NCBI GenBank assembly: GCA_012845835.1
Contig: JABAKD010000012.1
Location: 15,097,195 to 15,161,194 of the forward strand
Direction of reading: 5' to 3'
Origin: Undaria pinnatifida
Lineage: Eukaryota; Sar; Phaeophyceae; Laminariales; Alariaceae
DNA length: 64,000 nucleotides
Shown here piece by piece: positions 1-17,500 of this stretch (position 1 is its first letter; every line of letters begins with the position of its first letter). Below the pieces are notes generated by a model that did not search any database, had not been told where the DNA came from, and worked only from the letters and a program-made list of their open reading frames with translations. Both the position numbers and the translations under genes were made by a program.

Positions 1-340
1 ACTTTATTTTTTTCTTGTACGTGGGTTGGTTTTTGGCCTTGGATTCATTATGACATTCGTCAGTGTCAATATTTCCCCCCCCCCCTGTTTGTCGACCCAA
101 CAGAGTTTGAAACTCGCAAACACCCTACTGTTTTTACCTCGCAAGTTCCTTGAAAGTCCCTAAGGAACTAACAACTAACGCCTTTACAACTGGAAACCCT
201 TTTTGGGAAAATTTACTCTGAATTAGTGTATGAAGTGGTTGTGGGGCTCTAAAGGGTTGGCTTTTTGTTAGCCCCCGCCGACTGCTGGTTTTCTTGGTAT
301 GCTGATGGTTGCTCCCCCTAAGTTTTGTTCGTGCTTTTAT

Positions 341-478
341 GTCTGCTTTGATTTTCCCGCCTTCTGGCTTTCCTTCAGTCGCTTACACATTCGGCATCTC
401 TTGTCGGTTATAGAAGCCGATGTGTCCGATGATGCAGTTCAACTACGGCTACCACTGCTTCAGCTGTAGGTTCGATTC
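341..478 (+). repeat. Decayed tandem copy of CPOX exon a and its upstream intron
   Basis: Bases 409-465 copy the acceptor and start of exon a (reading approximately NPMCPMMQFNYGY) before diverging. The shared TGTCTGCTTTG at 344 and 481 suggests a duplicated unit of about 138 bp. It lacks the WWFGGG part, so it is a pseudo-exon. Confidence 0.8.
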
Positions 479-589
479 GATGTCTGCTTTGTTCTGCCCC
501 AGCTGACTGGCGTCGTTCCGCCGCCTTTGTTCCGCGGCTTTTTTACTGGCCGCCGTTTGATTGGTCGCTTTTTCATTGGTCGCTTGTAG

Positions 590-5819
<5,230 letters not shown>

Positions 5820-5979
5820 ACTCCAAAATGCTTTCTCAGGCAGAGGTTTGGGGGGAGGGGGGAGTGAAACCCGCCAGTTTCAATCTCGAAGAGATTTTTT
5901 TCGCACCTTTTTTGAGGCGAAACAGCGGTGGGAAACTTCGTTTTTTTTTTTTTTCTCCAATGCAGTTATTAATTGGTAG

Positions 5980-6060
5980 CAGCATGACTTCCATCCGATA
6001 GAGGCCAGCAAGGAAGCCGAAATCATGGAGGCCTTCAAGACGCCCGGGGAGTTGGTATAG
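5980..6060 (+). pseudogene. Second copy of the CPOX C-terminus, 27 codons with stop
   Basis: The 81 bp from CAG to TAG copy 5739-5819 at exactly the same length and about 66 of 81 bases. The copy reads QHDFHPIEASKEAE... and ends ELV then TAG, with no internal stop. It lies downstream of the real stop. The following 160 bp also duplicate the sequence after the real stop, and a third partial copy of that flank lies at about 6220-6280. Confidence 0.88.
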
Positions 6061-8064
6061 GGTGTAGAGGGCCTGTCGAAGCGGAGGAAAGGGGGGGAGA
6101 GGGGCATTTTGAGGCAGGGGTGTGGAGGGGAGAGAGGAGGATGAAACCAGCCGGTTTTTATCTCGAAACGATAGTTCTGCTCCTCTTTTTCGAGGCGAAA
6201 CAGCCAAGGGGAACTTCGGAGTTTGGGGGGGCGGGGGGGGGTGACACGCACTGGCCTTTCATCTCGAAACGATGTGGAGTTTAATTTTTTTCTCCAATTA
6301 ATTCTGATGTTGCTGTGGCCCTGCTGCAGCTGTATGCAGCGTCTACTGTGCAGTTGCTGTTGGAGGTGACTTGGCGACGAATGGTGGTCTGTACATGGTT
6401 CTGTGCGAAGACGTTTTCGCGTTCCACCTTGCATCGCACACGTGCGCCGTTTTTGATCTGCGCATGCATCTGGTGCGATTTTATCTTGTGGAGCGCTATG
6501 ATAGTCTGGAATCTATTTTATCATCTCAGCATGGGAGGTCTGCGATTCACGTACGTACGCGGGCACACGTCCTTTTGAGGGAAGAGGGCGTCCCAATTTT
6601 GATCCGATGCGCACCATTGGTGCAGCTTGCTAGCAATAATGCAGGCAGTAGCTTCGCAAGCGACGGGATTAACTAACGGCAGTCCGTAGCACCGTTTTTC
6701 CCTTGCGTCTTGGCACTGCGGTGCACGTGTTGTCATTCTCTTGTTGCTTTTCATTTCACCGCGACGTTTTTTTTAAATGTTTATTTTAATTGTTTTTTCT
6801 TCCCTTCCATCGGGACGCTTTTTTATAGCCTTGTTTGTGCTCACGGGGTCAGATTTCAGGGAAACAAGCTGCCGGCACTTGGTACCAGTACCCCCTTTGG
6901 GACTTGAGAGGAAAAACTTGTCGAAAAAAATGACAATTTGAGGAGCATCGACCATACCAAGCAGCCCTGGCCGCTGGGGTAGGAGATGTTAGATGGTGTC
7001 CGAAGTGAAATGTAAAGAGCTGTGCGACACGCGTGCATCACACTGCAGCACGGTGATGGTCCTTTTCGCTGCACGCTCACGCTAGCTACATAGGCGGTTG
7101 ATAAGACTGTCCATCTCCATTCTGCAGTCGCGGTTTCTGGGTCTCATGCGGGTTGATAATGTGATAACACACATCATGACTAGCAGCAGTCGGTGTGGTG
7201 AATGTGTACGACCCCTCCGAACACGAGGGTAAAAGGCGTGAGCGGTCTCGTTGCTTTCGACGATGGCGCGCTTGTGTTTTTTGTGGGTCTCACAGTAGTC
7301 CTTGACACTATTATAAGGTCGTCTGTACGCCTCTGCATGGTATGATACGTCGTCCATATACGTATTACTCCACAAATACGACACAAGCACCACAAACTCT
7401 GCACAGAGGTATAAGCCCTGGTACCTCACGGGCATGAAACGTTCCACCTGACGTCTAAAGAACAACTGTAGTACCACCAAGAGCAGCAACAACAAAACAC
7501 GAAAAAAAACTGTTACCGAAGTACGAGCAGCAAGATTGGGAGAACGAATACTGCTACCGTACTATATGGTAGTACAATCAGAACCAGCAAAAGTGAAAAA
7601 AAAGCAATGTATTGTTGCCGAAGGAGCTTTTCAACTAGACTAGACTATACTACTAGTATACCAGGAATCTTTCTACAGGCACAACAAAATTGGTCCGACA
7701 CACATGCCGGACGCGCAATCGCCACAAAACAAAAGCCGTGTGAAAGGCACAGTAGCTGCGCAGACCCCGCCTCCATTCCCCACTCCAAACTCGTAAAAGG
7801 GGCAGGTGGCACTTATTTTCCCTGCATGACTACGACGTCGCAAACCAATACAGCTGACGTCCTTAGAATAATTTTATAAAATACAGAACTCGCAGCTGAC
7901 GCATTCAAAAATAATTAAAAAAAAACACAGAACGTTGTCAGAGGCACATCCACAAGCCATATAGAAACGACAAAATGTGCTCAGTTTCAATAAGCAGCGC
8001 CGCGACAAATAACGCCGCTTGCTCCGTTCAGACGCGAGAAAATAGGCAAACGCTGGGGTGTAAA

Positions 8065-8340
8065 CACAATAACCCCGGTGGCGCTAAGCAGCACCTCTTG
8101 CCGGAATTAGCCACCGCTTTCCCCATCCCATCGATTCAGCACGGGGGTGCAACTTAAGGAACCCCGGCGGCACTAAGCAGCACCGCCTGCTGGAATCAGC
8201 CACTGCTTTCCCCACTCGATTTACGAATACAACTCTTGGGGCGTTCTGAGCAAGCGGATATGCGTGGGTGAAACGCAACCACCCCCGGTGGCACGAAGCA
8301 GCACCAACTCCTATAAATATGCCACCGCTTTCCTCGCTCC
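8065..8340. repeat. Tandem repeat downstream of the ABCA stop codon
   Basis: Three imperfect units of about 90-120 bp share CCCCGGTGGCRCNAAGCAGCACC followed by GCCACCGCTTTCC. They lie in the probable 3' UTR or downstream flank of the ABC transporter. Confidence 0.75.
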
Positions 8341-8415
8341 ACGTACAGTATTTAACAAAAGGCGTTCCCGCAAAATGTCATGAGCCAAATTGCTCGAGAT
8401 CGTCTTCCTTCCGGT

Positions 8416-8529
8416 CTACGGCACATCGGAAGCCCTCAAATTTACTTCCGGGTTGTCCTTGGTAGCTGCGAAGTTGTTGAAAATCTGCTCAAGGGTGGTC
8501 TGCCCGACAGCATAAGAGGCTAAGCCCAA
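8416..8529 (-). CDS. ABCA terminal exon 44 with stop
   Basis: It encodes [20 protein letters not shown], then [17 protein letters not shown] and TAG at 8416-8418. The '[13 protein letters not shown]' motif is the standard ABCA C-terminus. The acceptor GTGCTCCCAG follows a pyrimidine-rich tract. Confidence 0.96.
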   Translation of the reverse strand: MGLASYAVGQTTLEQIFNNFAATKDNPEVNLRASDVP

Positions 8530-11500
8530 CTGGGAGCACCGAGGACGGAAACGAAAGCGGGCAAAAGGGGAAGGACGGCTTAAGAAAAGTCTGGTAACAC
8601 TGGGACTGAAATGGAAAACGAAAACGAGCGATCGGGGAAGAGCCAGGGTAAGAAAACTCAGTTCACAATGGGCTCCCAGAGCTCAAAGCCAGGACTAGGA
8701 CAGCAGAAGGCGCCATACCAGCATTAACCACCACCGCAGGCTGCACCTTTAGATCAGCATCCTAGAGTAGTATCAAATAAAAAGTGTACGGCGATTTTAC
8801 TTGTCATGCCGCCAGTGTGTATGTGTCCACTGGGCGCAATAACACCAACCCACAAAACGAGGCTGCAGTACGAGGGCCCACGTCGACCCTCTCATGGACC
8901 CTCTCATGGACCCTCTCATGGACCCTCTCATGGACCCTCTCATGGACCCTCTCATGGACCCTCTCATGGACCCTCTCATGGACCCTCTCATGGACCCTCT
9001 CAGGCACCCTGCCGAAGTGAACACGGCAGTTTTCAATAAATAGCACCCTGTCCACACAACACAAAGTCCAACACCAGCGATACACATCTCCAATCGCGCG
9101 GCGACATGGAATTGAATCTGGACACCACGCTAGGACGTTGCCGATCGCGGATCACCGCTGTTCCTACGACCAACAAAGTGCCGTGCTTGCGCTATACACA
9201 CCGCACAGCAGTTTCGTCCTTGACCGCGCACCTTACATCTCACCTTAGCCTTGGCGGCCTCAAAATGCCCGAAGACGTCGGCGAGCGTCATCCCGGGCTG
9301 GTGCGGGATCTTGTACCGGCATGAAAACAGAGTAGGTCGCTCCACGATGTCTGAGCCGACAGAACAAAAAAGTGCAACGTAACAACAATACCAAGTTCTT
9401 CGTGAAAATGTAACGTGCCGAGGGCGAATGAAATATACGAAAGGGCAACAGCTGCGCCGCACTGCCATCAGCTACCTCTGCAGGGTTAAGGCGGTGCGAC
9501 CGGCGGGGAGCGTGAGTCATCGCCCCCGAAACCTGACGCCACGAGCTTGTAGATACATTATTTTAATAAGAGAAAAAATAAACGAGCCGCGGCGATCGTC
9601 ATGGCGCCCCGGTAGCCCGAGTACAGTAATGCGGAATCCATCGATGCTTCTGAGCCCAACGAAGGTCCTGACTACTAGCATGATACGAGTTTCGGGGAAA
9701 ATGTTCAGCGCGCGTTTTTTTAGGCCAGACTGGCACAGAAAACGCCCAACAAGGCGGAAACCCTCGCAGCTCACGACTAGCTTCTCATGACCACCACGCC
9801 GGCCCAGCGCGGGCTAGACGTTTTGCAGCAAACAAACGCTCGCCTCGCGCTGTCGGTCATGATCCGTGATCGAGGCCCGCCATCATGTATAAAAAAAAAA
9901 TCAACACCTTGTTTCATGGTTTTCATTATCGAAGCTAGTTTCGCCACAAAACAAAAGTTCACTGCTGTCTTACCATGCCTCGCGGAGGGCTAGACACAAC
10001 GCCGCAACCAAACTCTCACTACTGTCTTATCATGTCATGGTTCGCGATCAAGATGGTTTGGACAATGTTCGGCACCTGCTCCGGGAAATGTTTCAGCGAG
10101 GAATATTTCAAGGTCGTTCGCCCGCTCTTCGCAAAGGTACCAGTCAGCGAACAGCCTGCGAGGAAAGACACCAATAGAAAGCGCACGAGGAAAGGCATGA
10201 GGAGCATCCAGCAGAAGGAAAGTAATATCTTCAAGCACAAATAACGAGGTCAATACAGTAGAGCCCGATTGCAGAGCGTCCGGGCGGAATTAAGAGCGTA
10301 TTTCCGTGTCACGCCTTGTGACGCCTATACGCCTATACTATAACCTTGTACCATTGTAACAGCCCATGCCAAATATGACATCCGACCTTAGACTAGAGGC
10401 CTGTTCCGAGAGGCTCTTACATCGGCTAATCCACTGCATTATACAGCAGTGGTATGGCTTCAACTGTCGCCAACATGGGATGGATACGTCATAACAGGAA
10501 ACATTGGAGCAGCTCATAACTTGTGGTTACGGAGACACTGTACTATAATACATGCATGCAGAAAAACGGGAATCCGGTTCGCTGCCTCCACTACCCCGCA
10601 GGCGTATTGGCTTGACCAATACCTCGTACTTGCACCTAGTAACAACTATCTATTCAACACTGATGTTTTTTGTACCTAGTAAGAACTATTAATTCAACAA
10701 TGATGTTTTTATCCAGACGATTTGTTCGCGACTTTGCCAGGGACGAACCACTGCAAGGACTCATGGTAGTTATAATCCAACCACATGTACCGTACGGTAC
10801 GATGCCCCCAACTCATCAACGTTGTTATAGCCCAACCCGCATTCTCGAAAACGTTTCCAAAGCATCACGTTAGTACACAGTCAACCTCTCCTACCTACCT
10901 ACACCCGACCCGCTGTCGTGGCATGCTCACAACTCATGCAAGCAATGCTCACAACCCATGCATGCAATGCTCACAACCGGAATCGATGAGCAAATTACAT
11001 TAAAACATAGCACAAAACACAAGAAAACACTAGCTAACTATAAGACAGTAGCAAAGGGGAGTGCATTAAGCAATACCTGGTATTTTCGTTGAATGAGCAA
11101 ATTCATTAAATGTATAAATCACATGCCTGGCATGGGATAATCGTTTTCGTTTTTTGGGTTAATTATTATCTTTTTCGGGAATCCGGGAAAAACAAAATAG
11201 CGTACCTTGCTGGCAGCGTGCCCCCTTCCGACCCCAGAACGTCACGTAGGAAGGAACCGCTGCCGGTTTGCAACGCGCTTTCCAACGCGGCGGCTCTGTC
11301 AGATACCGTCAAAACGTACACACACCGGACAGGTCAGACCAGATCTCACTTAATCATCTACCGGTAGACATTTCGTAGCAGACAGTTTCCTGCTGGTTAC
11401 AAGCTTCCCCTTCGGGACAATATGTGGTTGTATTTAACTTTGGGTTAAATTAGGGTTAGGGTTTGTCTTAAGTTAAAAACGGGGGACAAAACTCTTGCAA

Positions 11501-14500
11501 AAACTAAATAACAAGAGTCAGCCACCAAGCAAGTAACCCAGCAAGTAACACCGATTAGCAGTCCAGGCGAGTGTATAGCTTAGACTATACCAGATACGAA
11601 GTATAGCACTATCCACTAGACCACTCAGTCAATGATGTATACAATCTGCAGGATCTATAGCATGTTAAAGCCGGGTGGGATCTGAACGATCTGTATGGCA
11701 CGGCTCTTGCATAACATATCATGCTGCAAAAATATTCTGGTAGGATCTCTTAATACATTGTCTATTAATAGATAGTGGCCGATGTTTGAACAAGTAGGAC
11801 AGATGCATGTCAACACGCGTAAGTGAGAACATCGGAGCAGGCAGACGCACAGGGGACAGCCATTACCAGAAATAATCACAAGGTACAGCTCCCTGCTGGA
11901 CAGTGAACCGACTGAGGCAGAAGGGCTTTCGTATTGTTTCTTTCGTGTTAATTCGCATCTGCCACGCGAGCTTGTTTGCCACACAACACGAAGGCCACAA
12001 GAGGCGCGCACAACGTCTCTTCCACAAAACAAAGGGCACAGGAGATATAAACAGCGTTTCCCCCATAAAACAAAGGACACAAGAGATGTAAACAGCGTGG
12101 CGGGCGGGTGTGTCTCACATACTGTTTCTCCCATGCACTTGCAGCGGTCACACTGCGCCCAATCAGACGCAAGGGTCCCGGTGGTATACACGAGAGCCCA
12201 TCAAATAGAACTGCCGAGCAGTACAAGCAATGGCCTGTTGCGTTTCATTTTCGACACCGTAAAATAACCTTGCCGAGTTGAAATAGCGTGCCGGGCGTTT
12301 GCGTCTCACCCCCCCACCCAGCGCGCTGACAAATGCCACACTACGCGCAATCAGACGTAGGGGTTCCGGCGGTAACAGCCAGGACAGAAAAGAGAAACGC
12401 CAAGTCACAAGAGCAATAGCCTGTGGTGTTTCGTTTCTTGATAACGCGTAAATCACTTCTAAAGTGAAACTCTTTGTGACACTGCAACGCCAGCGACTAT
12501 CATCACAATGTACGACGTGATGCTCACTACAGCAGAGTTCCCGTTATAGTGCCGGTTGAGTGGTGTCGGATGCCCGCTATTGTGCCCGTGGAATCGCTTG
12601 GCACAAATGGGAGCAACCATCAGCGACAGTATGTGATGTAGTACAGTAGTTCCTGATATAGTGCCGGTAATTCCCTCTATAGTGCCGGTATGTGCACTAT
12701 AGAGGGATCACTTTGAATACAAATACTGTACAGTATAAACGGATGTGAAGGTGTTTCGTATTGCTTTTCATTTGCTGAGCATGGCTCGTCTCCCCACCAA
12801 ACCGTGTCACGAAAAACATATCGCCGCGTACCTGTAGGCTCCCATTGTACACTGGTAGATCCTGACATCACACTCATGACTGTCGCATTAAGCACTAATC
12901 CTCTTCAGAGCTGTACCAGTACAGTGGTGATCCGTTGATAGTACCGGTGGAGTTGTACCGGTTGCCCGCTATAATGTCGGTGAAATCGAGTTGTATTGGA
13001 ATCAAATCCGTATTATACTAGTACCAATATCGGTACTATACCGAAAAATAGTGCCGGTGTCCGGTATACTGCCGGTATTGTTGGCCTGCACATACCAGCA
13101 CTACAGTGAGGGAGGCCACCACTGTATCGGCAATATCTGTGGCAAAAAAAAAAGTTCGAAGCGCTCTACCGGTTTCGGAGTTTCAAGAACTGCACTTGTA
13201 GTATCAGTACACTACACTACACAGTATTATTAGCATTAGTAATACTTGAAACACCAGAATGTTCTGAATGCTTACCTAACGCTGTTGTCCCTCGCCAAAG
13301 CTCTGCAGCACAATTCCAGTGGAGCTCTTAACCTCGCCCTGAGAAAAAATGTCAGGATCGATCGAGTGAGCATCAGCCAAGCCGTCCGCAACACACGCCA
13401 ACGTCTTGTGTCCGACGCATGTTACCAACAGTACTGCCAATAGTACTACTAAAAATACTACAAATAGTACTACTAACAGTACTACAATTAATAACTGTAT
13501 TACTAATAGTACGGTAGGGGTGAACCTAATTGTTTCGGAGGCGTTTCGCTGGAGGAGTTTTATCCCTCACACAAAACCTAGCTGTCAGAAAATACCACCA
13601 CGCAAGCCATTCAACATATTTCATTGCCTAGGTAAATGTCTCTCGTTCTTCTTCATTTCTGCCTCTACTGTTTACTCCTCGGAAGTCTAGATTCTTCGTT
13701 TTATTTGGTTCGTATGCGGTGTACCCGGCATCAAGTGCGAGTCGAGTGCGAGTCTTGAAGCGTATGCACCATAAAAGGCCCGAAACGTACGTCCGCACGC
13801 TGACTTCCGATTTCATTTTTCCTATTTTGACTCATGTACGACTCGCTTTAGCCACGTATGATACCTACGTGTACCATTACCAATGTGGGTTGCTTTTTAG
13901 TTTTGATTTTCTGAACGTTACAACAGAAATAAATATTAGCATCGATCGAGTCACGTATCGGCCCAGTCGTCCCCAACACACGTCAAGACCTTGCGCAAAT
14001 ACCACTACAATTGTAAGTCGGCACGACTTAAGTCTCCAACTAGTTACTAGCTATTAGTCCCACTAAAAACAAAACGTTTCCCGGAGGCGCCGACTATCCA
14101 ACTTATTGGGTTTCAATGCTTATGGGAAATATTGCTTAATGCGGGATGCATTTGTGCCGACTCACAGGTAGGTCTAAAGATCACTCAACCGTTACGAACG
14201 CCTCGGTGTGGGAAACACAATACACAGCCGTGCAACTTAGGTGTGGGAAACAAAACGAAAAAAACGTTACAGCATGATCACATCATGATCAAAGCATGAT
14301 CACCTGTCGAGCCGGTCGCCCATGAGAGGGACAGCACCTTGCTCCTGTAAGATGCGCATGACTTCGGCCGCCTCTGCATCCGATGGCGGCTGTATCTTGA
14401 TGTCCGCTTCGAAACCTCGCCCAAACCGCTGTTTGAGGTGCTGTGAAGACCCTAGACATCGTAGGCGTCCATTAACCTTGTGGCGGGGGATAATTATGAC

Positions 14501-17500
14501 ACCAAGCATCACACAGCGATTGAAAAAGGCAACAGAAAATATATGTGAGTGAACTCCTTTGGGACTTAAGAGGGAAAAACTGTCCAGATGACAAGACAAA
14601 TACAAAATCAGCAAATTACAATGACGTAACCAGTAAATGACAATTACATAACCAGCCACATGAAGCAGCTCGAGCCGCTGAGGTAAACACGTGTCCTGTT
14701 CAACACCTCTCCCACAGCGTTGTTTGAGGTGCTGTGAAGACCCTAGACGTGTACGCGTACAATGACCGTGCGTAGGACGATTGATTTTCACCTACGGCGA
14801 TTGTGGGCACGACAAAACGCTGTGTTGATTAAGGCTATTCGCGCCTCCAGGGGCGTTAATACCGCGTTAATACCAGCGCTTAGCACAAGCTAAGCCACCG
14901 GAAGGCGGGGACCACTTCATGCAGTAGGGTCCCATTGTTACAGGAGGTCAACCTACACACGAAAAAAACGTCAACAACCATTTTAGAACTGCCCGCACGT
15001 TTTCCGGGATTATTCAGTTGCCATTAATGTACTAAGCCGGTCGCTCCGGTGGTCTCCCAGTGGTTACCCTCGAATACTATATGCTAGAATTGGATCTGGG
15101 GTTCGAATCCTACGTGCGTCGGAGTTTTGCGTTAATTTGCAAAATAAAATCTCAAAAGGAACCAACCGCTGAGAGCGCCTATTATTAGAAGCGTGGGTAC
15201 GCACAATTCGATGCGAGTCGACGCGGCAAGAAAAGCTGGAGTCTTCTCGCGACAAAAATGATGAAAATGAAGGCACGTACCGTGGTGGGGAGGGGGGGGA
15301 GAGCCTGTCTATTGACCCCGGACCCGATGTTACGTCTAGGGTAGAAGGAGAAAGAAAAGCGCGAATATAGTAGATGTGATGAGCAACAAAAAAAGGAAAT
15401 TCATTGTCGGATAATGTTTGCAGGAATTAAGGTGATAAGTGCCGTGAACACTCACCATGATGCCGATGTTGTTGCACAAACTCTCGGCCTCCTCCATGGA
15501 GTGCGTGGTTAGGATGACGCTACACTCTCTGTCCGTCGTGGTCATTCTGCTGATAATGTCCCACATGAATCGTCTCGCGATCGGGTCCATTCCTGCGTTG
15601 ACAATAGAAGACGATAAAATAAACGCAAGTTAACGCACCACCATAATACCACCATAAAGATGCATGCGCCCACAGGGGTAGTAGCACCCCCGGCACTTCA
15701 AGCCAACTACTACCACCGTAGCAAGGGGCCAACGAACACCAAACCTTGTCATATCGACAATTCGACGATGTGGCTCCATATGGTGGCAACTTAGGACGAC
15801 GCCTGGGCAACGCCTATTCCATCGATATAACTAATCGCGTCAAACATCACGCATGTGCAGCAGGTTGCCAAAAAAACAAAATGCCTAACACGTGAGACGC
15901 ATAGCATACATAATGACTCCCCAAAACAAAAAACAGCACTGGGCCGTACACGCATGTATGTGCAGGTCGAACAAAAAAAACTGTTGTATGTACATGTGCG
16001 ACGCTTGAAGTAAACAATGGCTCACTTTAACAGCTCTGCGTTGAACGTGGCACCCCATCCATATCCCTGTTATTGCTGCTGCTACAGATTATTGCACGAT
16101 CGAGGAACGGCAACAATTCTACTCATGTCGCCATGGTGGCGATGTCAACACGCAAAGCGGCGCGATCTACATACCCTGGCTCCAACACCAATGGTCACTC
16201 CGCACACGCGTTTTCTATTGTCAAAACATCGAAACAAAGGATCCCATAGTATCGATAATTGAGCGGCAAATTCAATAATCCCGGTCGGGCGCACAACCCA
16301 GGTGCGGACGGCGCCGTTTTTACCCTACCCCGAATACTGCGGTATCTGCATCGCGCAAGCTCGCTGCGTAATACGAAACATGAAAATTGACGCCGGGTAA
16401 TGGAAACGTTGGCACCTGTGCTCGGCTCATCGAGGAAGACGACCCTTGGGTTTCCGATCATTGCGATGGCCACCGACAGCTTGCGTTTGTTTCCTCCACT
16501 CAGCTCACACGCCTGTTTCGACCGGCCCACGAAAGCAAGAAACAGCAGTACGAGGAAAAGTTTGTCAGATAACACGGAGAGGCTCGCCAAGAAAATACGT
16601 CTTAGCTATTCACCCTTAACCCCAAGTTGTGCTTTATTTAGTTTGTTTAACAAATAAATAATAAAATCAAGAAATAAATGTGTTAGGGTTAGGGTTGGGT
16701 AATCTGCCATATATTAGAGTGGTTCACAGTGGCTCACCACACTGTTTACGAATAATACAAATAGCTTAGATAGCTCAGACGGCGTGTACGAACTTGGAGC
16801 CTCAGACCTGCTACTCATTCGCTAGGCGGATTACGTTTTTACCCTATATCCGGTTGACGACTTGGTTTGATCATTCTTTTATTGGCTACTTAGCCTGTTC
16901 GGACCATAGCAAGACACTCGGCCAAGCAACAATTAATAGTATGTTGCATAAACCGATTGGCACCTATCGATGTACTTCCTCCCTGAGAAGTGTAAGCAAA
17001 TAATTATTAATATTGTTGAAACATAAGAATCAACGCAGCGATTACCTCGAAGTCACGGAGGCCGCATGAGGCGGAAACGTTGGGGGCGGTTGGCTGCCAA
17101 CGGCGTGCTCCGGCAAACAAAAGGTTGGACGGCAATCGCTTGGGGGTACAGATGGCGTAAAATCATACCAGCAGAAAATACTCACTTGCTCGGGGCATGA
17201 CGTTCCTTTCTACTCCACGGCTCGTTAATTGATTGGCTGGATTATCGTTTTTTTTAATTTTATACGCTGTTCCAGCAAGACAACCAGCTAGCCAACTATT
17301 ATTGTGTATCAAACGATCGAATATGCAAATACCCACTCAACTGAAAAGAATAAAAACGAATCATGAATGAAAGCAAAAAATACAACGTCGTGGTTACCTC
17401 CGAGATCACAGAGGCCTACTACGAGAGGGTACGTTTGGGTGCCTACGGCTTGCCCCAGCAAACAGGAATTTCAACCACAATTGCTTGGGATCACCGCTGG

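Larger units (their letters stand above)
5820..8415. other. Intergenic region between convergent CPOX and ABCA genes
   Basis: Presumably it holds both 3' UTRs. It starts with tandem copies of the CPOX 3' end (to about 6280). The middle part, 6300-8030, shows no gene I can support on either strand. Bases 8065-8340 are a tandem repeat. Confidence 0.7.

Noticed and set aside
5836-6434. Minus-strand frames of 123 and 184 codons opposite the CPOX 3' end
   Set aside because: They lie antisense to duplicated CPOX sequence, with Pro/Ser-rich composition from G-rich tracts and no family motif.
8784-9093. Open frames of 77-98 codons on both strands
   Set aside because: They are produced by the 12-bp TCTCATGGACCC minisatellite, whose unit is a multiple of three.
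11655-12456. Cys-rich minus-strand frames up to 178 codons
   Set aside because: No recognisable motif, partly composed of a tandem repeat, and located in an ABCA intron with no phase-compatible role.
14300-14306. TGA just after exon 40 as the gene's stop codon
   Set aside because: Four further exons with ABCA C-terminal motifs, ending [10 protein letters not shown], follow in correct phase, so this TGA lies in the intron.
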